Part shown: one piece after another, positions 1-8,421 of the stretch
How the letters are laid out: each line of letters opens with the position of its first letter
Position numbering within the stretch: position 1 is the first letter of the stretch
Assembly: GCA_017480195.1 (NCBI GenBank)
Contig: JAFVBE010000035.1
Span: 30,320 to 94,319 of the forward strand
DNA length: 64,000 bases
Direction of reading: 5' to 3'
DNA from: Lachnospiraceae bacterium
GTDB lineage: Bacteria; Bacillota; Clostridia; Lachnospirales; Lachnospiraceae
Translations under genes and position numbers: made by a program
Notes under the pieces: generated by a model
The model's input: only the letters and a program-made list of their open reading frames with translations
Database searches by the model: none
What the model was told of the DNA's origin: nothing

Positions 1-2
1 CT

Positions 3-656
3 AAGGAAAAAATAAGCTATTTCTTCTATTATAATAAGTGGAAGATAATTTTTTCGTTAATTGTCATAATTTATGCGTCTGCTGCAATCGCTACTATAAT
101 AAGAAACACACGGCCTTATGCCTTGTCATACGCAATTGTAAATCACAATTTCTCTGAGGTTTTAAGCGATGAACCGATACGGGATTATCTAAAATATTAT
201 AATATGGATAAGGGCTATCAGGTTAATTCAAGCACGAATATTCACCTTAACCTTAAGGAATACCTTAATGGCAACGCTGCCGAAAATGATTCTACATCAT
301 ATGATAGCTTCCCTCTGCTATGCTCCGAGAATTATTACGATATAATAATATCGGATAAAAATGGCATTGATTTTTGTGTTGAATCTTATATTGCTCAGCC
401 TGTCGAGGATGTTTTATCATCAGATATAATAGAGGAGATTACTATGAAATATCCTGACATTATTCACAGTGTCAAAGAAGAAAACGGCGAATCAACAAAT
501 ATCTATATAGATATAAGCGATACAGATTTTGCAAAAAATCTAAACCTTTCCTATAATAAGGTATATATCTGTTTTCCGGGTAAATCATCACAGAATGTTA
601 AAAATGCCGAAAAGGCTATGAAATTCATATTAAGCTTAGATTACAACATTAATTAA
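3..656 (+). CDS. Membrane-anchored protein of unknown function (5' end outside window)
   Basis: The reading frame is open from the first bases of the window, so this is the 3' part of a longer gene. The TTG at 123 is a possible internal start but has no convincing ribosome binding site. The frame before it encodes a basic stretch (KEKISYFFYYNKWK) and then a hydrophobic helix (IIFSLIVIIYASAAIATII), which looks like an N-terminal membrane anchor. About 180 mostly hydrophilic residues follow, rich in Asp, Asn and Tyr, and presumably lie outside the cell. I recognise no domain. The chain-length-determinant (Wzz-like) family is one possibility for a short anchored protein of this shape, but nothing specific supports it. 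Confidence 0.6.
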   Translation, partial: KEKISYFFYYNKWKIIFSLIVIIYASAAIATIIRNTRPYALSYAIVNHNFSEVLSDEPIRDYLKYYNMDKGYQVNSSTNIHLNLKEYLNGNAAENDSTSYDSFPLLCSENYYDIIISDKNGIDFCVESYIAQPVEDVLSSDIIEEITMKYPDIIHSVKEENGESTNIYIDISDTDFAKNLNLSYNKVYICFPGKSSQNVKNAEKAMKFILSLDYNIN

Positions 657-668
657 AGCACCCAAAGA

Positions 669-704
669 AATAAGCTGATTGAGCACACGCTCAATCAGCT
701 TATT
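669..704. terminator. Bidirectional Rho-independent terminator
   Basis: A 16-bp perfect inverted repeat (669-684 and 689-704) with a 4-nt loop is followed by a T-rich stretch on the + strand and an A-rich stretch before it. It lies between two convergent genes (ends at 656 and 737) and can serve both. Confidence 0.9.
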
Positions 705-736
705 TTTACTTCACATTATATTCACTTTAATTATTT

Positions 737-2365
737 TTAATTGTCATCTGTCGGCATATTCATAACTTGACGCTTTCTTGCAAGTTCATCATTAGCAAGG
801 TATTCGTCATATGTGGTCTGCTTGTCGATAAGACCTGTATTCGTAAGCTCCATAATACGATTGGCAGTCGTCTGCACGAACTGGTGATCCTGGCAGGCAA
901 AAAGCACAACTCCCGGGAACTTTATCAGACCATTGTTTAATGCTGTTATCGACTCCATATCAAGATGATTGGTAGGCTCATCTAATATAAGAACATTCGA
1001 GCCCATAATCATAAGCTTGGACAGAAGGCATCTTACCTTCTCTCCTCCCGATAATACCTTGACCTTCTTGACACCGTCTTCGCCTGCGAAGAGCATTCTT
1101 CCGAGGAATCCTCTTACATAGGTTGCATCCTTATCATCGGAATACTGTGCAAGCCAGTCTGCTATAACAAGGTCATTGTCGAATTCCTTCGTATTGTCCT
1201 TAGGGAAATACCCCTGAGATGTGGTAACTCCCCATTTATATGACCCCTCGTCCGGTTCTTCCTCGCCTGCAAGTATCTTGAATAATGTAGTCGTAGCTAT
1301 GGTATTCGGTCCTACGAAGGCAATCTTGTCATCATGTCCTACCGTGAAGGATATATTATCAAGCACTTTTACACCGTCTACGGTCTTGGAAATATTCTCC
1401 ACCATAAGCACTTCATTACCGATTTCTCTCTTCGGTCGGAAATCTATATAAGGATATTTTCTGCTTGAAGGCTTAATCTCATCAAGCTCAATCTTCTCCA
1501 ATGCACGCTTTCTCGAGGTCGCCTGCTTGGACTTGGAAGCATTCGCCGAGAATCTCTGAATGAATTCCTGTAACTCCTTAATCTTCTCTTCCTTCTTCTT
1601 ATTAGCTTCCTTCATCTGCTTAATCATAAGCTGGCTTGACTCATACCAGAAGTCATAGTTACCTGCATAAAGCTGAATCTTAGCATAATCTATATCAGCG
1701 ATATGTGTACATACTTTATTAAGGAAGTATCTGTCATGGGACACGACGATTACCGTATTATTAAAGTCAATCAAAAATTCCTCAAGCCATGCGATAGCAT
1801 CAAGGTCCAGGTGGTTGGTCGGCTCGTCAAGCAGAAGTACATCCGGATTGCCGAAAAGCGCCTGAGCCAAAAGCACCTTAACCTTAAGGTTGCCGTCAAG
1901 CTCGCTCATCTGCTTATAGTGTATATCCGTATCAACACCCAGTCCATTAAGTAGTGTGGCTGCGTCCGACTCAGCATTCCAGCCGTCCATCTCTGCGAAC
2001 TCCGCCTCAAGCTCAGAGGCTCTTACGCCATCCTCATCTGAGAAGTCTTCCTTTGCATAGATTGCATCCTTTTCCTTCATTATCTCATACAGTCTCTTAT
2101 TACCCATAATGACTGTATCCATTACATTATATTCATCATACTTATAGTGATCCTGCTGGAGCACGGAAAGTCTCTCGCCCGCATTCATTATAACCTCACC
2201 ATTGGTTGGCTCAAGCTCTCCTGAAAGTATCTTTAAAAATGTAGACTTACCCGCACCGTTAGCGCCTATAAGTCCGTAACAGTTACCTTCCGTAAATTTA
2301 ATATTAACATCCTCGAACAAGGCTTTTTTACCAAGTCTTAAAGTAACATTGTTTGCACTAATCAT
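737..2365 (-). CDS. ABC-F family ATPase, YkpA/YbiT type
   Basis: This is a soluble tandem-ATPase ABC-F protein of 542 residues, the normal length for B. subtilis YkpA and E. coli YbiT, which are thought to act on ribosomes. The first domain has Walker A GANGAGKST and Walker B VLLLDEPTNHLD. The linker has the typical SANASKSKQATSRKR motif. The second domain has signature LSGGEKVR and Walker B LILDEPTNHLD. The second Walker A is degenerate (GPNTIATTT), which is normal for this subfamily, and the first signature is also weak (LDGNLKVK). The second H-switch reads FACQDHQF rather than the usual SHDHQF. It is transcribed alone from a strong promoter at 2412-2440. Confidence 0.93.
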   Translation of the reverse strand: MISANNVTLRLGKKALFEDVNIKFTEGNCYGLIGANGAGKSTFLKILSGELEPTNGEVIMNAGERLSVLQQDHYKYDEYNVMDTVIMGNKRLYEIMKEKDAIYAKEDFSDEDGVRASELEAEFAEMDGWNAESDAATLLNGLGVDTDIHYKQMSELDGNLKVKVLLAQALFGNPDVLLLDEPTNHLDLDAIAWLEEFLIDFNNTVIVVSHDRYFLNKVCTHIADIDYAKIQLYAGNYDFWYESSQLMIKQMKEANKKKEEKIKELQEFIQRFSANASKSKQATSRKRALEKIELDEIKPSSRKYPYIDFRPKREIGNEVLMVENISKTVDGVKVLDNISFTVGHDDKIAFVGPNTIATTTLFKILAGEEEPDEGSYKWGVTTSQGYFPKDNTKEFDNDLVIADWLAQYSDDKDATYVRGFLGRMLFAGEDGVKKVKVLSGGEKVRCLLSKLMIMGSNVLILDEPTNHLDMESITALNNGLIKFPGVVLFACQDHQFVQTTANRIMELTNTGLIDKQTTYDEYLANDELARKRQVMNMPTDDN

Positions 2366-2411
2366 AATATAAAATTCCTTCCTAAATCACTTAAAAACTG
2401 CAACAAAATTG

Positions 2412-2440
2412 AGTATAACAAGTGCCTGTTTTTATGTCAA
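2412..2440 (-). promoter_or_regulatory. Sigma-A type promoter of the ABC-F gene
   Basis: On the minus strand a TTGACA box (2435-2440) and a TATACT box (2412-2417) are separated by 17 bp, upstream of the ABC-F start at 2365. It sits only 25 bp beyond the stop codon of the integrase gene. Confidence 0.85.
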
Positions 2441-2464
2441 GGGTTTAAAATAAAATGAAATAGT

Positions 2465-3583
2465 TTAATCAATACTGCCAAGCTTATTAATCTCACTCTT
2501 CTTAATATCCTCAGTAATATGAACATAAATATTCATAGTGGTACTGATATCGGAATGTCCCATAACAGACTGTAAAACCTTTGGAGATACACCTGCTGTC
2601 ACACATTTCGAGGCGAAAGTATGTCTTAATGAATGTATTGAAAATACATCAATACCGGCTTTCCTGCATATTGTTGCAATTCCTGTATCGTACGAATTAT
2701 TCCTTATGGGAAGCCCCCGAGAGCTTAAGAAAACCAAATTTTCAAAGTCAGAGTTTACAGCCGACGGGCGTAAAGCGCATATTCTTTTTGCCTCCTCTAA
2801 GATCTCCCTACATTTAACAGTCATATAAATATCTCTTATTCCCTGCTTTGATTTTGGTGATATAAAGTACCATCCCTTGGTTTTATCGTACTGCATGGTA
2901 TGTCTTATATGTATGCAATCGTTCTCAAAATCCACCTCGTCCCAGGTAAGTCCTATAAGCTCGCCTGCCCGAAGTCCTGTCTCAAGAACCAGACGGCAGG
3001 GAAGATAATATGCGGTTCCCTTTGCATATTCAAAAAATGTTTTTATTTCATCCGGTGATATAAGCAAATGCCTCTCGTGATTTTCATCCTCAGTCGCATC
3101 ACTCGGCACAATCACTGATTTGCCTACCGGATTTTTTATAATTATATCATTGTAAACAGCATACTGGAACATACAGCTCATAGCAACTCTTGTCTGCTTT
3201 ATCGAAGAGCTCCTATAAGACCTGCTCATATTTTGCAGCACAGCCGTACAATGCATGGGCTTTACATCTGTAATCTGCATACTTCCGATTATGGATTTGA
3301 TATTATTGTTGTAATAATTCGTATAGTTAAACACCGTCTTAGGCTTAAGCGTATCGTCCAATATAGCTATCCATTGCTTGAACCAGCAGTCTACCGTCAT
3401 ACTTTTCTGCGTCACTATACTCCCATGCCTGTCCTGATATCTGCTCTCCTCGAGCCATAGCTTAGCCTCTGAAAGTTCATCAAAACGCCTTCCAATTCTT
3501 TTACCATTCTGTCTTGAAGTAAATCGGGCATAATACCGCCCGTCTTTTGTCTTTGTTATTCCTTTTACATTAACCTTACTCAT
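2465..3583 (-). CDS. Tyrosine recombinase/integrase (Tn916/phage type)
   Basis: This 372-residue site-specific recombinase has an N-terminal arm-binding domain (GITKTKDGRYYARF region), a SAM-like core-binding domain and a complete catalytic domain. The catalytic residues are all visible: Arg in TGLRAGEL, Lys in the SPKSKQGIRD hairpin, HSLRHTFA, the GHSD histidine and the nucleophile Tyr in MNIYVH. The start at 3583 was chosen because GGAGG lies at 3591-3595; a longer frame to 3676 adds 31 residues without a ribosome binding site. No excisionase, relaxase, phage or cargo gene lies next to it, so it is a solo integrase. It is either the remnant of an integrated element or a stand-alone recombinase. 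Confidence 0.93.
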   Translation of the reverse strand: MSKVNVKGITKTKDGRYYARFTSRQNGKRIGRRFDELSEAKLWLEESRYQDRHGSIVTQKSMTVDCWFKQWIAILDDTLKPKTVFNYTNYYNNNIKSIIGSMQITDVKPMHCTAVLQNMSRSYRSSSIKQTRVAMSCMFQYAVYNDIIIKNPVGKSVIVPSDATEDENHERHLLISPDEIKTFFEYAKGTAYYLPCRLVLETGLRAGELIGLTWDEVDFENDCIHIRHTMQYDKTKGWYFISPKSKQGIRDIYMTVKCREILEEAKRICALRPSAVNSDFENLVFLSSRGLPIRNNSYDTGIATICRKAGIDVFSIHSLRHTFASKCVTAGVSPKVLQSVMGHSDISTTMNIYVHITEDIKKSEINKLGSID

Positions 3584-3610
3584 ATAAATTCCTCCGATTT
3601 TATCATAAAA

Positions 3611-3748
3611 TGGTGCAAAATTGGTGCAAAAAAATAATAGTAAAATCAATTTACTAAAATTGCACTTAATATACACATAAACTCTTATTCGGACAGTAAT
3701 ATATTTTTCATTAATCTATAAATCTAAATTGGTGCGGAATATGGTGCT
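3611..3748. repeat. Two pairs of TGGTGC direct repeats (putative integrase arm-type sites)
   Basis: TGGTGC occurs at 3611, 3622, 3730 and 3742, all in the same orientation, giving two pairs with 11- and 12-bp periodicity about 110 bp apart. They lie directly upstream of the integrase start. Pairs of short direct repeats beside an int gene with an arm-binding domain are typical arm-type (P-arm) sites. No core att duplication was recognised. Confidence 0.5.
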
Positions 3749-3814
3749 TTATTTTCAAATCCCTACAAGCAAAACAGTTATATTTAACGCATTCTTAAAA
3801 AATTATTTTTTTTT

Positions 3815-5269
3815 GTGAAAAAATTCAAAAAAGCAATGGCATTATCATTAGCACTTGCTATGGGACTTTCTCTTGCAGCTTGTGGCGATGATAACAACGA
3901 TGGTGACGAGACCACTACCGCATCAGAGACTACTACTGAGGCGGCAGTCGATGGCGGTGATGAGGATACTGAAGCTCCGGCAGTAGAGGATGGAGACACT
4001 GCTAAGGCAGGCGGAATCGAAGCACCAAGCACTGACGGATGGGACGATTCAAAGAAGATTTACGCTTATACATGGGATGAGAATTTCCAGAAGACAGTTG
4101 AGCTTCTTCTTCAGAAGTATCCGGAGTATGTAGATTATGTTGAGTTCGTGAACTTAGGTGTTGGCGGACAGTCAGACGAGTGGATTCAGGGTGTTGATAC
4201 TGCACTTGAGAATGGTGACAAGTATCCATCACTTATCCCTGCTGATATAGGTGTTGCTAAGTACTGGTCAGAGGACGACAGCAAGACTGCTAACCTCTAT
4301 GACTTAGGCTTCACAGATGATATGTTCGCAGATAACTATGACTTCGTACTTGATTTCGGTTCATACAATGGTGAGCTTAAGTGTGTAACTTATCAGTCAA
4401 ACCCTGGTTCAGTATTTTATCGTAGAGACATTGCTAATGATGTATTCGGAACTGATGATCCGGATGAGATTCAGGCAAAGCTTGCTGATTGGGATACAGT
4501 TCTTGAGACTGCTCAGGAGCTTAAGGATGCCGGATATTATCTTACATCAGGACCTGCTGATGTTAAATATCCTATCTGGGAGACTAAGTCAAATCCTTGG
4601 GTAACTATCGCAAGTGACGGTTCTGAGACTCTTTCACTTGACAGCTCAGTTACAACTTATTTTGAGACTGCCAAGACACTTAATGACGAAGGCTATACTA
4701 ACGGTGTAGCAGGTATGTGGAACTCTGACTGGTATGCAGATATGACTGATGAGAGCAAGGTATTCTGCTTCTTTGGATGTCCTTGGTTCGTAGGCACTAT
4801 GCAGGGTAACGGTGCTGTAGATGGTAACTGGGGTGCTGTTGTAGGTCCTCAGGCATATCATTGGGGTGGTACTTATGTATCAATCGGTAAGGATACTCCT
4901 AATCCGGAGCTTGCAGCATTTATCGCTTATGAGCTTTGCTGTGATACTGATTTCGCTGTAGACCTTGTTAATTCAGACTGTGATACAAACTGCTCAGCAA
5001 ATAAGGCTGCTAATGCAAGACTTGCAGCAGGCGAGCTTTCAGCTGACTTCAACGCTACTAAGTTCTTAGGCGGACAGAACCCATTTGAGGTTTGGTCAGC
5101 AGCATCAGAGGGTATCAACCTTGCAAACGAGACTTATGCAGATGGTACTCTTCAGAACTTCATGGATGATGCTTCAACAGGTTACAACGCAGGAACATAT
5201 TCAAGTGTTGATGAGGCACTTCAGTATGTAAAGGATCAGGCTTCTTCAGTGCTCGGTCTTTCAGAGTAA
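3815..5269 (+). CDS. Carbohydrate ABC transporter substrate-binding lipoprotein (family 1)
   Basis: This is the extracellular solute-binding lipoprotein of a sugar importer, 484 residues. It starts with a lipoprotein signal peptide ending in the lipobox LAAC, then an Asp/Thr/Glu-rich linker, then a family-1 solute-binding fold (NPWV, GCPWFVGTM and AFIAYEL segments). Two permease genes follow, and no ATPase is encoded nearby, so a shared MsmX-type ATPase elsewhere is likely. The start is GTG at 3815. It is preceded by a poly-T tract with no visible Shine-Dalgarno sequence, which is unusual for such a highly expressed class of gene. The region just upstream is the end of the integrase region. 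The substrate cannot be told from sequence. Confidence 0.9.
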   Translation: MKKFKKAMALSLALAMGLSLAACGDDNNDGDETTTASETTTEAAVDGGDEDTEAPAVEDGDTAKAGGIEAPSTDGWDDSKKIYAYTWDENFQKTVELLLQKYPEYVDYVEFVNLGVGGQSDEWIQGVDTALENGDKYPSLIPADIGVAKYWSEDDSKTANLYDLGFTDDMFADNYDFVLDFGSYNGELKCVTYQSNPGSVFYRRDIANDVFGTDDPDEIQAKLADWDTVLETAQELKDAGYYLTSGPADVKYPIWETKSNPWVTIASDGSETLSLDSSVTTYFETAKTLNDEGYTNGVAGMWNSDWYADMTDESKVFCFFGCPWFVGTMQGNGAVDGNWGAVVGPQAYHWGGTYVSIGKDTPNPELAAFIAYELCCDTDFAVDLVNSDCDTNCSANKAANARLAAGELSADFNATKFLGGQNPFEVWSAASEGINLANETYADGTLQNFMDDASTGYNAGTYSSVDEALQYVKDQASSVLGLSE

Positions 5270-5302
5270 TCTAAAGTATAGACTTATATAGGATTTTTAT
5301 GC

Positions 5303-5347
5303 GGGCTGCTGCTTTAACGAAAAACAAGTGAAGCAGCAGCCCTTTTT
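5303..5347 (+). terminator. Intra-operon terminator/attenuator hairpin
   Basis: A perfect 12-bp GC-rich stem (5303-5314 with 5331-5342) is followed by five T. It lies between the binding-protein gene and the first permease gene. In this position such hairpins commonly make the binding protein more abundant than the permeases by partial termination or by protecting the mRNA 3' end. Confidence 0.88.
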
Positions 5348-5373
5348 AAAAATTACTTATCGGAGGTGAAAGT

Positions 5374-6315
5374 GTGAATAAAAAGAAATCGGTTGAACAC
5401 GGCAAATATGGTGTAATGTTCTCCATACCATTCTTTGTTGTGTTTTTAATCTTCCAATTATATCCGCTCATACTGACATTCTACAATTCGCTGATTTATT
5501 CCAATAAACAGGGTAGAAATACTACAGATGTATTCGGGTTGGGTAACTTTACACACTATATATTCGGACATGATGCCGGCGGCGAAGTATGGCATGCGCT
5601 TGGTGTAACTGCGGTTATGTGGATACTTAACTTCATACCTCAGATACTTCTCTCACTGCTTCTTGCCGCATGGTTTACGGATATTAAATACAAATTAAAA
5701 GGAAATGGTATATACAAGGTTATTATGTATATGCCAAATATCATAACTGCTGCAACAATCGCAGTTTTATTCTACAGCTTATTCTCTAACAACGGACCTA
5801 TGACAAAGCTTTTTCAGAACTTAGGCTGGGTAGGAAGTAACGGATTCCTAAGCAAGGGTTGGGCATCTCTTATAATCATTGCATTTATCCAATTTTGGAT
5901 GTGGTATGGCAATACCATGATAGTCCTTTGTGCAGGTATATTAGGTATCAATCCATCACTCTACGAAGCAGCTATGGTGGATGGCGCTACTAGCAGACAG
6001 CAGTTCTTCCAGATTACACTTCCTCTGCTTAAACCTATCTTACAGTACACACTTGTAACATCCGCTATCGGTGGTTTACAGATGTACGATATACCACAGC
6101 TTTTCAACGAAGGCGGTCCTATCGTCAAGGTAGGAGATGCATCAGTTAATTCAACTACTACAGTTATGATGCTTATCAAGAATTATGCAAGTCCGGGCGC
6201 AAGGACAGATATGGGACGTGCAGCAGCATATTCCGTACTCTTATTTGTAGCAACATTAATTGTAAGCTTATTCTTCTATAAGCTTACTCAGGATAAGTCT
6301 AATGACGGAAGGTAG
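5374..6315 (+). CDS. Sugar ABC transporter permease (MalF/UgpA type)
   Basis: This 313-residue inner-membrane permease has about six hydrophobic helices and the cytoplasmic EAA loop (EAAMVDGATSRQQFFQITLP) that contacts the ATPase. It starts at GTG 5374 behind CGGAGGTGA. It forms the importer with the preceding lipoprotein and the following MalG-type permease, whose start is 10 bp beyond the stop codon. The family assignment is firm; the sugar is unknown. Confidence 0.92.
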   Translation: MNKKKSVEHGKYGVMFSIPFFVVFLIFQLYPLILTFYNSLIYSNKQGRNTTDVFGLGNFTHYIFGHDAGGEVWHALGVTAVMWILNFIPQILLSLLLAAWFTDIKYKLKGNGIYKVIMYMPNIITAATIAVLFYSLFSNNGPMTKLFQNLGWVGSNGFLSKGWASLIIIAFIQFWMWYGNTMIVLCAGILGINPSLYEAAMVDGATSRQQFFQITLPLLKPILQYTLVTSAIGGLQMYDIPQLFNEGGPIVKVGDASVNSTTTVMMLIKNYASPGARTDMGRAAAYSVLLFVATLIVSLFFYKLTQDKSNDGR

Positions 6316-6325
6316 GTGAAGATAA

Positions 6326-7186
6326 TTGGATCAGGAAGTTAAAGGATATTCAACGGTGAAATTGATAAGATATATAATATGTATATTACTTTGTTTCTTA
6401 TCTATCTTCCCGTTTTATATATTGATAATAAACTCAACACTGCCGTCATATAAGATTGTTACAGGCATCAAGCTTCTGCCGGGTTCACAATTTGCAACTA
6501 ACTTTAAGAATCTTATAGATGCAGGTGCTAAAACAAGCGGTGTCAATGTATTACAGGCTATGCTTCATTCACTTATCATCACTGTGCCTGCTACAATTCT
6601 TCAGATATATTTTGGTTCTCTTACGGCTTATGCGGTAACAGCTTATAAGTTCAAGGGAAGAAATCTTATGTGGGGATTTATATATGCGATAATGATGATA
6701 CCTACTCAGGTATCTATAGTAGGTTTTATAAAGCTCTGTAACCTTACACATCTTTACGGAACTTATTGGCCGCTTATCATCCCTGCTATGGCAGCTCCAA
6801 CTACCGTTTACTTTATGAAACAGTATATGGAGACAGGTCTTTCACTTGAAATCGTGGAAGCCGCTAGAATAGATGGTTCAAGTGAGTTTAAAACATTTAA
6901 TACGATAGTACTTCCATTGCTCAAGCCGGCTATGGCAACTCAGGCAATATTTGCTTTCGTTGCTTCATGGAACAATCTCTATACGCCATCTCTTATATTG
7001 GCAACAGAGAGAGAAAAGATGACAATGCCTATGTATGTATCTGCTCTTAAAGCAGATGATAAGAATCAGGATTGGGGACAGATTTACTGTGGTCTTCTTG
7101 TAACTGTTCTTCCAATTATAGTAATGTATTTCATTTTATCTAAATACATTATCGCAGGTGTCGCTTTAGGCGGAGTAAAGGAGTAA
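6326..7186 (+). CDS. Sugar ABC transporter permease (MalG/UgpE type)
   Basis: This is the second permease subunit, 286 residues with about six membrane helices and an EAA motif (EAARIDGSSEFKTFNTIVLP). The start is TTG at 6326, supported by the GGTAGGTGA stretch that overlaps the stop of the previous gene, so translation is probably coupled. A terminator-like hairpin follows at 7211. Confidence 0.9.
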   Translation: MDQEVKGYSTVKLIRYIICILLCFLSIFPFYILIINSTLPSYKIVTGIKLLPGSQFATNFKNLIDAGAKTSGVNVLQAMLHSLIITVPATILQIYFGSLTAYAVTAYKFKGRNLMWGFIYAIMMIPTQVSIVGFIKLCNLTHLYGTYWPLIIPAMAAPTTVYFMKQYMETGLSLEIVEAARIDGSSEFKTFNTIVLPLLKPAMATQAIFAFVASWNNLYTPSLILATEREKMTMPMYVSALKADDKNQDWGQIYCGLLVTVLPIIVMYFILSKYIIAGVALGGVKE

Positions 7187-7210
7187 TCATATATTACTAT
7201 GTATATTTTA

Positions 7211-7244
7211 AAATAAGGTGTGCCATGATTGGTGCACCTTATTT
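7211..7244 (+). terminator. Terminator-like hairpin after the permease genes
   Basis: A 14-bp stem (7211-7224 with 7231-7244, two G-U pairs) with a 6-nt loop follows the second permease gene. The T tail is weak, so it may only partly separate the importer genes from the YesL-like gene. Confidence 0.65.
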
Positions 7245-7326
7245 ATATAATGAGGATATCATCTAACCTTCGTTATATAAATAAGGTGTATCAAATATAC
7301 TGAAAATATTTATAAGGAGTTTATAA

Positions 7327-8070
7327 ATGTCAAATAGTAAAAAAACAAACAATACAAGCATAGGTAAAGAAAGCAAAAATCCAAATAATCAGATATCAAA
7401 TTACAGAATGTCAGAAAACGATAACAAAAACGCAGACACCAGACCTATCTTACGAAGGGCAATGGATGCCTTCGGCAATATATTCGGTCTTAATGTATGC
7501 TTCGTCATATCCTGTCTGCCTGTGATAACCATAGGCGCGTCTCTTGCCGCACTTTATTCTATGTGTATAAGACTTCAGGACGGCAGGGAGGAGACGGTGC
7601 TTGCAGGATATATAACGGAATTCAAGAAGAACTTTAAGCAGGCTACACAGGCATTTCTTGTAATACTTGTATATCTGGTAGTCATGCTTGGCGAGTATAT
7701 TATGATTAACAATGTTGACGGAGGTATCTCAACCTTCTATACCTATATACTTATCGTCGAGGCGGTATTATTCTGCCTTGTTGTGCCTTTTGTGTTTCCG
7801 CTTATAGCCTGCTATGAAAATACATTAATAAATACCTTTAAGAACGCTTTTCTTCTCTCCATAGGCTACTTAGGAAGCTGGATAAAGATATTTATAGCAT
7901 GGTTCGCACCGACAGCCTTCTGTATCATATATCCTATGTTATTTATCTATATATGGTATCTGTGGCTTCTGCTTATCTTCGGTGCTATAGCCTACGGAAC
8001 ATCATTTACAGTAAGGAAGGTGTTCAACAGGAATAAGGAGTTGGAGGAGAACACCGAGAAAGACAGCTAA
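7327..8070 (+). CDS. YesL-like membrane protein (DUF624)
   Basis: This 247-residue membrane protein has five to six helices and the family opening, an Arg-rich segment followed by AMDAFGNIFGLNVCFVISCL. DUF624/YesL proteins are regularly found beside family-1 sugar ABC importers in Firmicutes, as here, but their biochemical role is not established. The start at 7327 has TAAGGAG at the right distance. An Asn/Lys-rich hydrophilic tail of about 40 residues precedes the first helix, longer than usual for the family. Confidence 0.85.
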   Translation: MSNSKKTNNTSIGKESKNPNNQISNYRMSENDNKNADTRPILRRAMDAFGNIFGLNVCFVISCLPVITIGASLAALYSMCIRLQDGREETVLAGYITEFKKNFKQATQAFLVILVYLVVMLGEYIMINNVDGGISTFYTYILIVEAVLFCLVVPFVFPLIACYENTLINTFKNAFLLSIGYLGSWIKIFIAWFAPTAFCIIYPMLFIYIWYLWLLLIFGAIAYGTSFTVRKVFNRNKELEENTEKDS

Positions 8071-8076
8071 TAATAA

Positions 8077-8115
8077 TACACCCTACAGGTTTTTATACCT
8101 TATAGGGTGTAATTT
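8077..8115 (+). terminator. Terminator of the importer operon
   Basis: An imperfect inverted repeat (TACACCCTA at 8077-8085 with TAGGGTGTA at 8103-8111) is followed by ATTTTG, directly after the YesL-like gene. A second small hairpin (ATACCC/GGGTAT, around 8136-8152) lies before the convergent small gene. Confidence 0.75.
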
Positions 8116-8162
8116 TGTTTGTGTAAATCATTTTTATACCCTATCGGGTATTTTATGTTAAT

Positions 8163-8348
8163 TTACAAATTTCTTACTATCGGGTCATATAAATCAAGTC
8201 TGCAATGCTCGTCATCTGCGAAATGTGTGCAGGTAAGGCAGCTAACTGAATCTCCTGCAAGGTCTGTAAATCTGTCACGACAATGCTTGCAGTCATACTC
8301 GCTGCATCTTTGGGCTACCTCATGGTAGGTCTCCTGTGAACTACGCAT
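8163..8348 (-). CDS. Small cysteine-rich protein, unknown function
   Basis: This encodes 61 residues starting MRSSQETYHEVAQ. The start at 8348 is fixed by a good AAGGAGG site on the minus strand just upstream; a longer frame to 8408 has no such site. Six Cys occur as C-x4-C-x2-C, C-x2-C and HC, with several His, which suggests zinc or another metal rather than disulfides. It lies between two unrelated transport loci and seems to be a single-gene unit. I do not recognise the family. Confidence 0.7.
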   Translation of the reverse strand: MRSSQETYHEVAQRCSEYDCKHCRDRFTDLAGDSVSCLTCTHFADDEHCRLDLYDPIVRNL

Positions 8349-8421
8349 ATTCTCGTTCCTCCTTATATACGATAATTTAATTATCTTTATATAAGGAAAG
8401 TATGCCACTAAATGCGATTAA

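Noticed and set aside
2465-8070. Integrated prophage or conjugative element starting at the integrase
   Set aside because: No structural, replication, mobilisation or excision genes follow; the neighbours are ordinary chromosomal genes.
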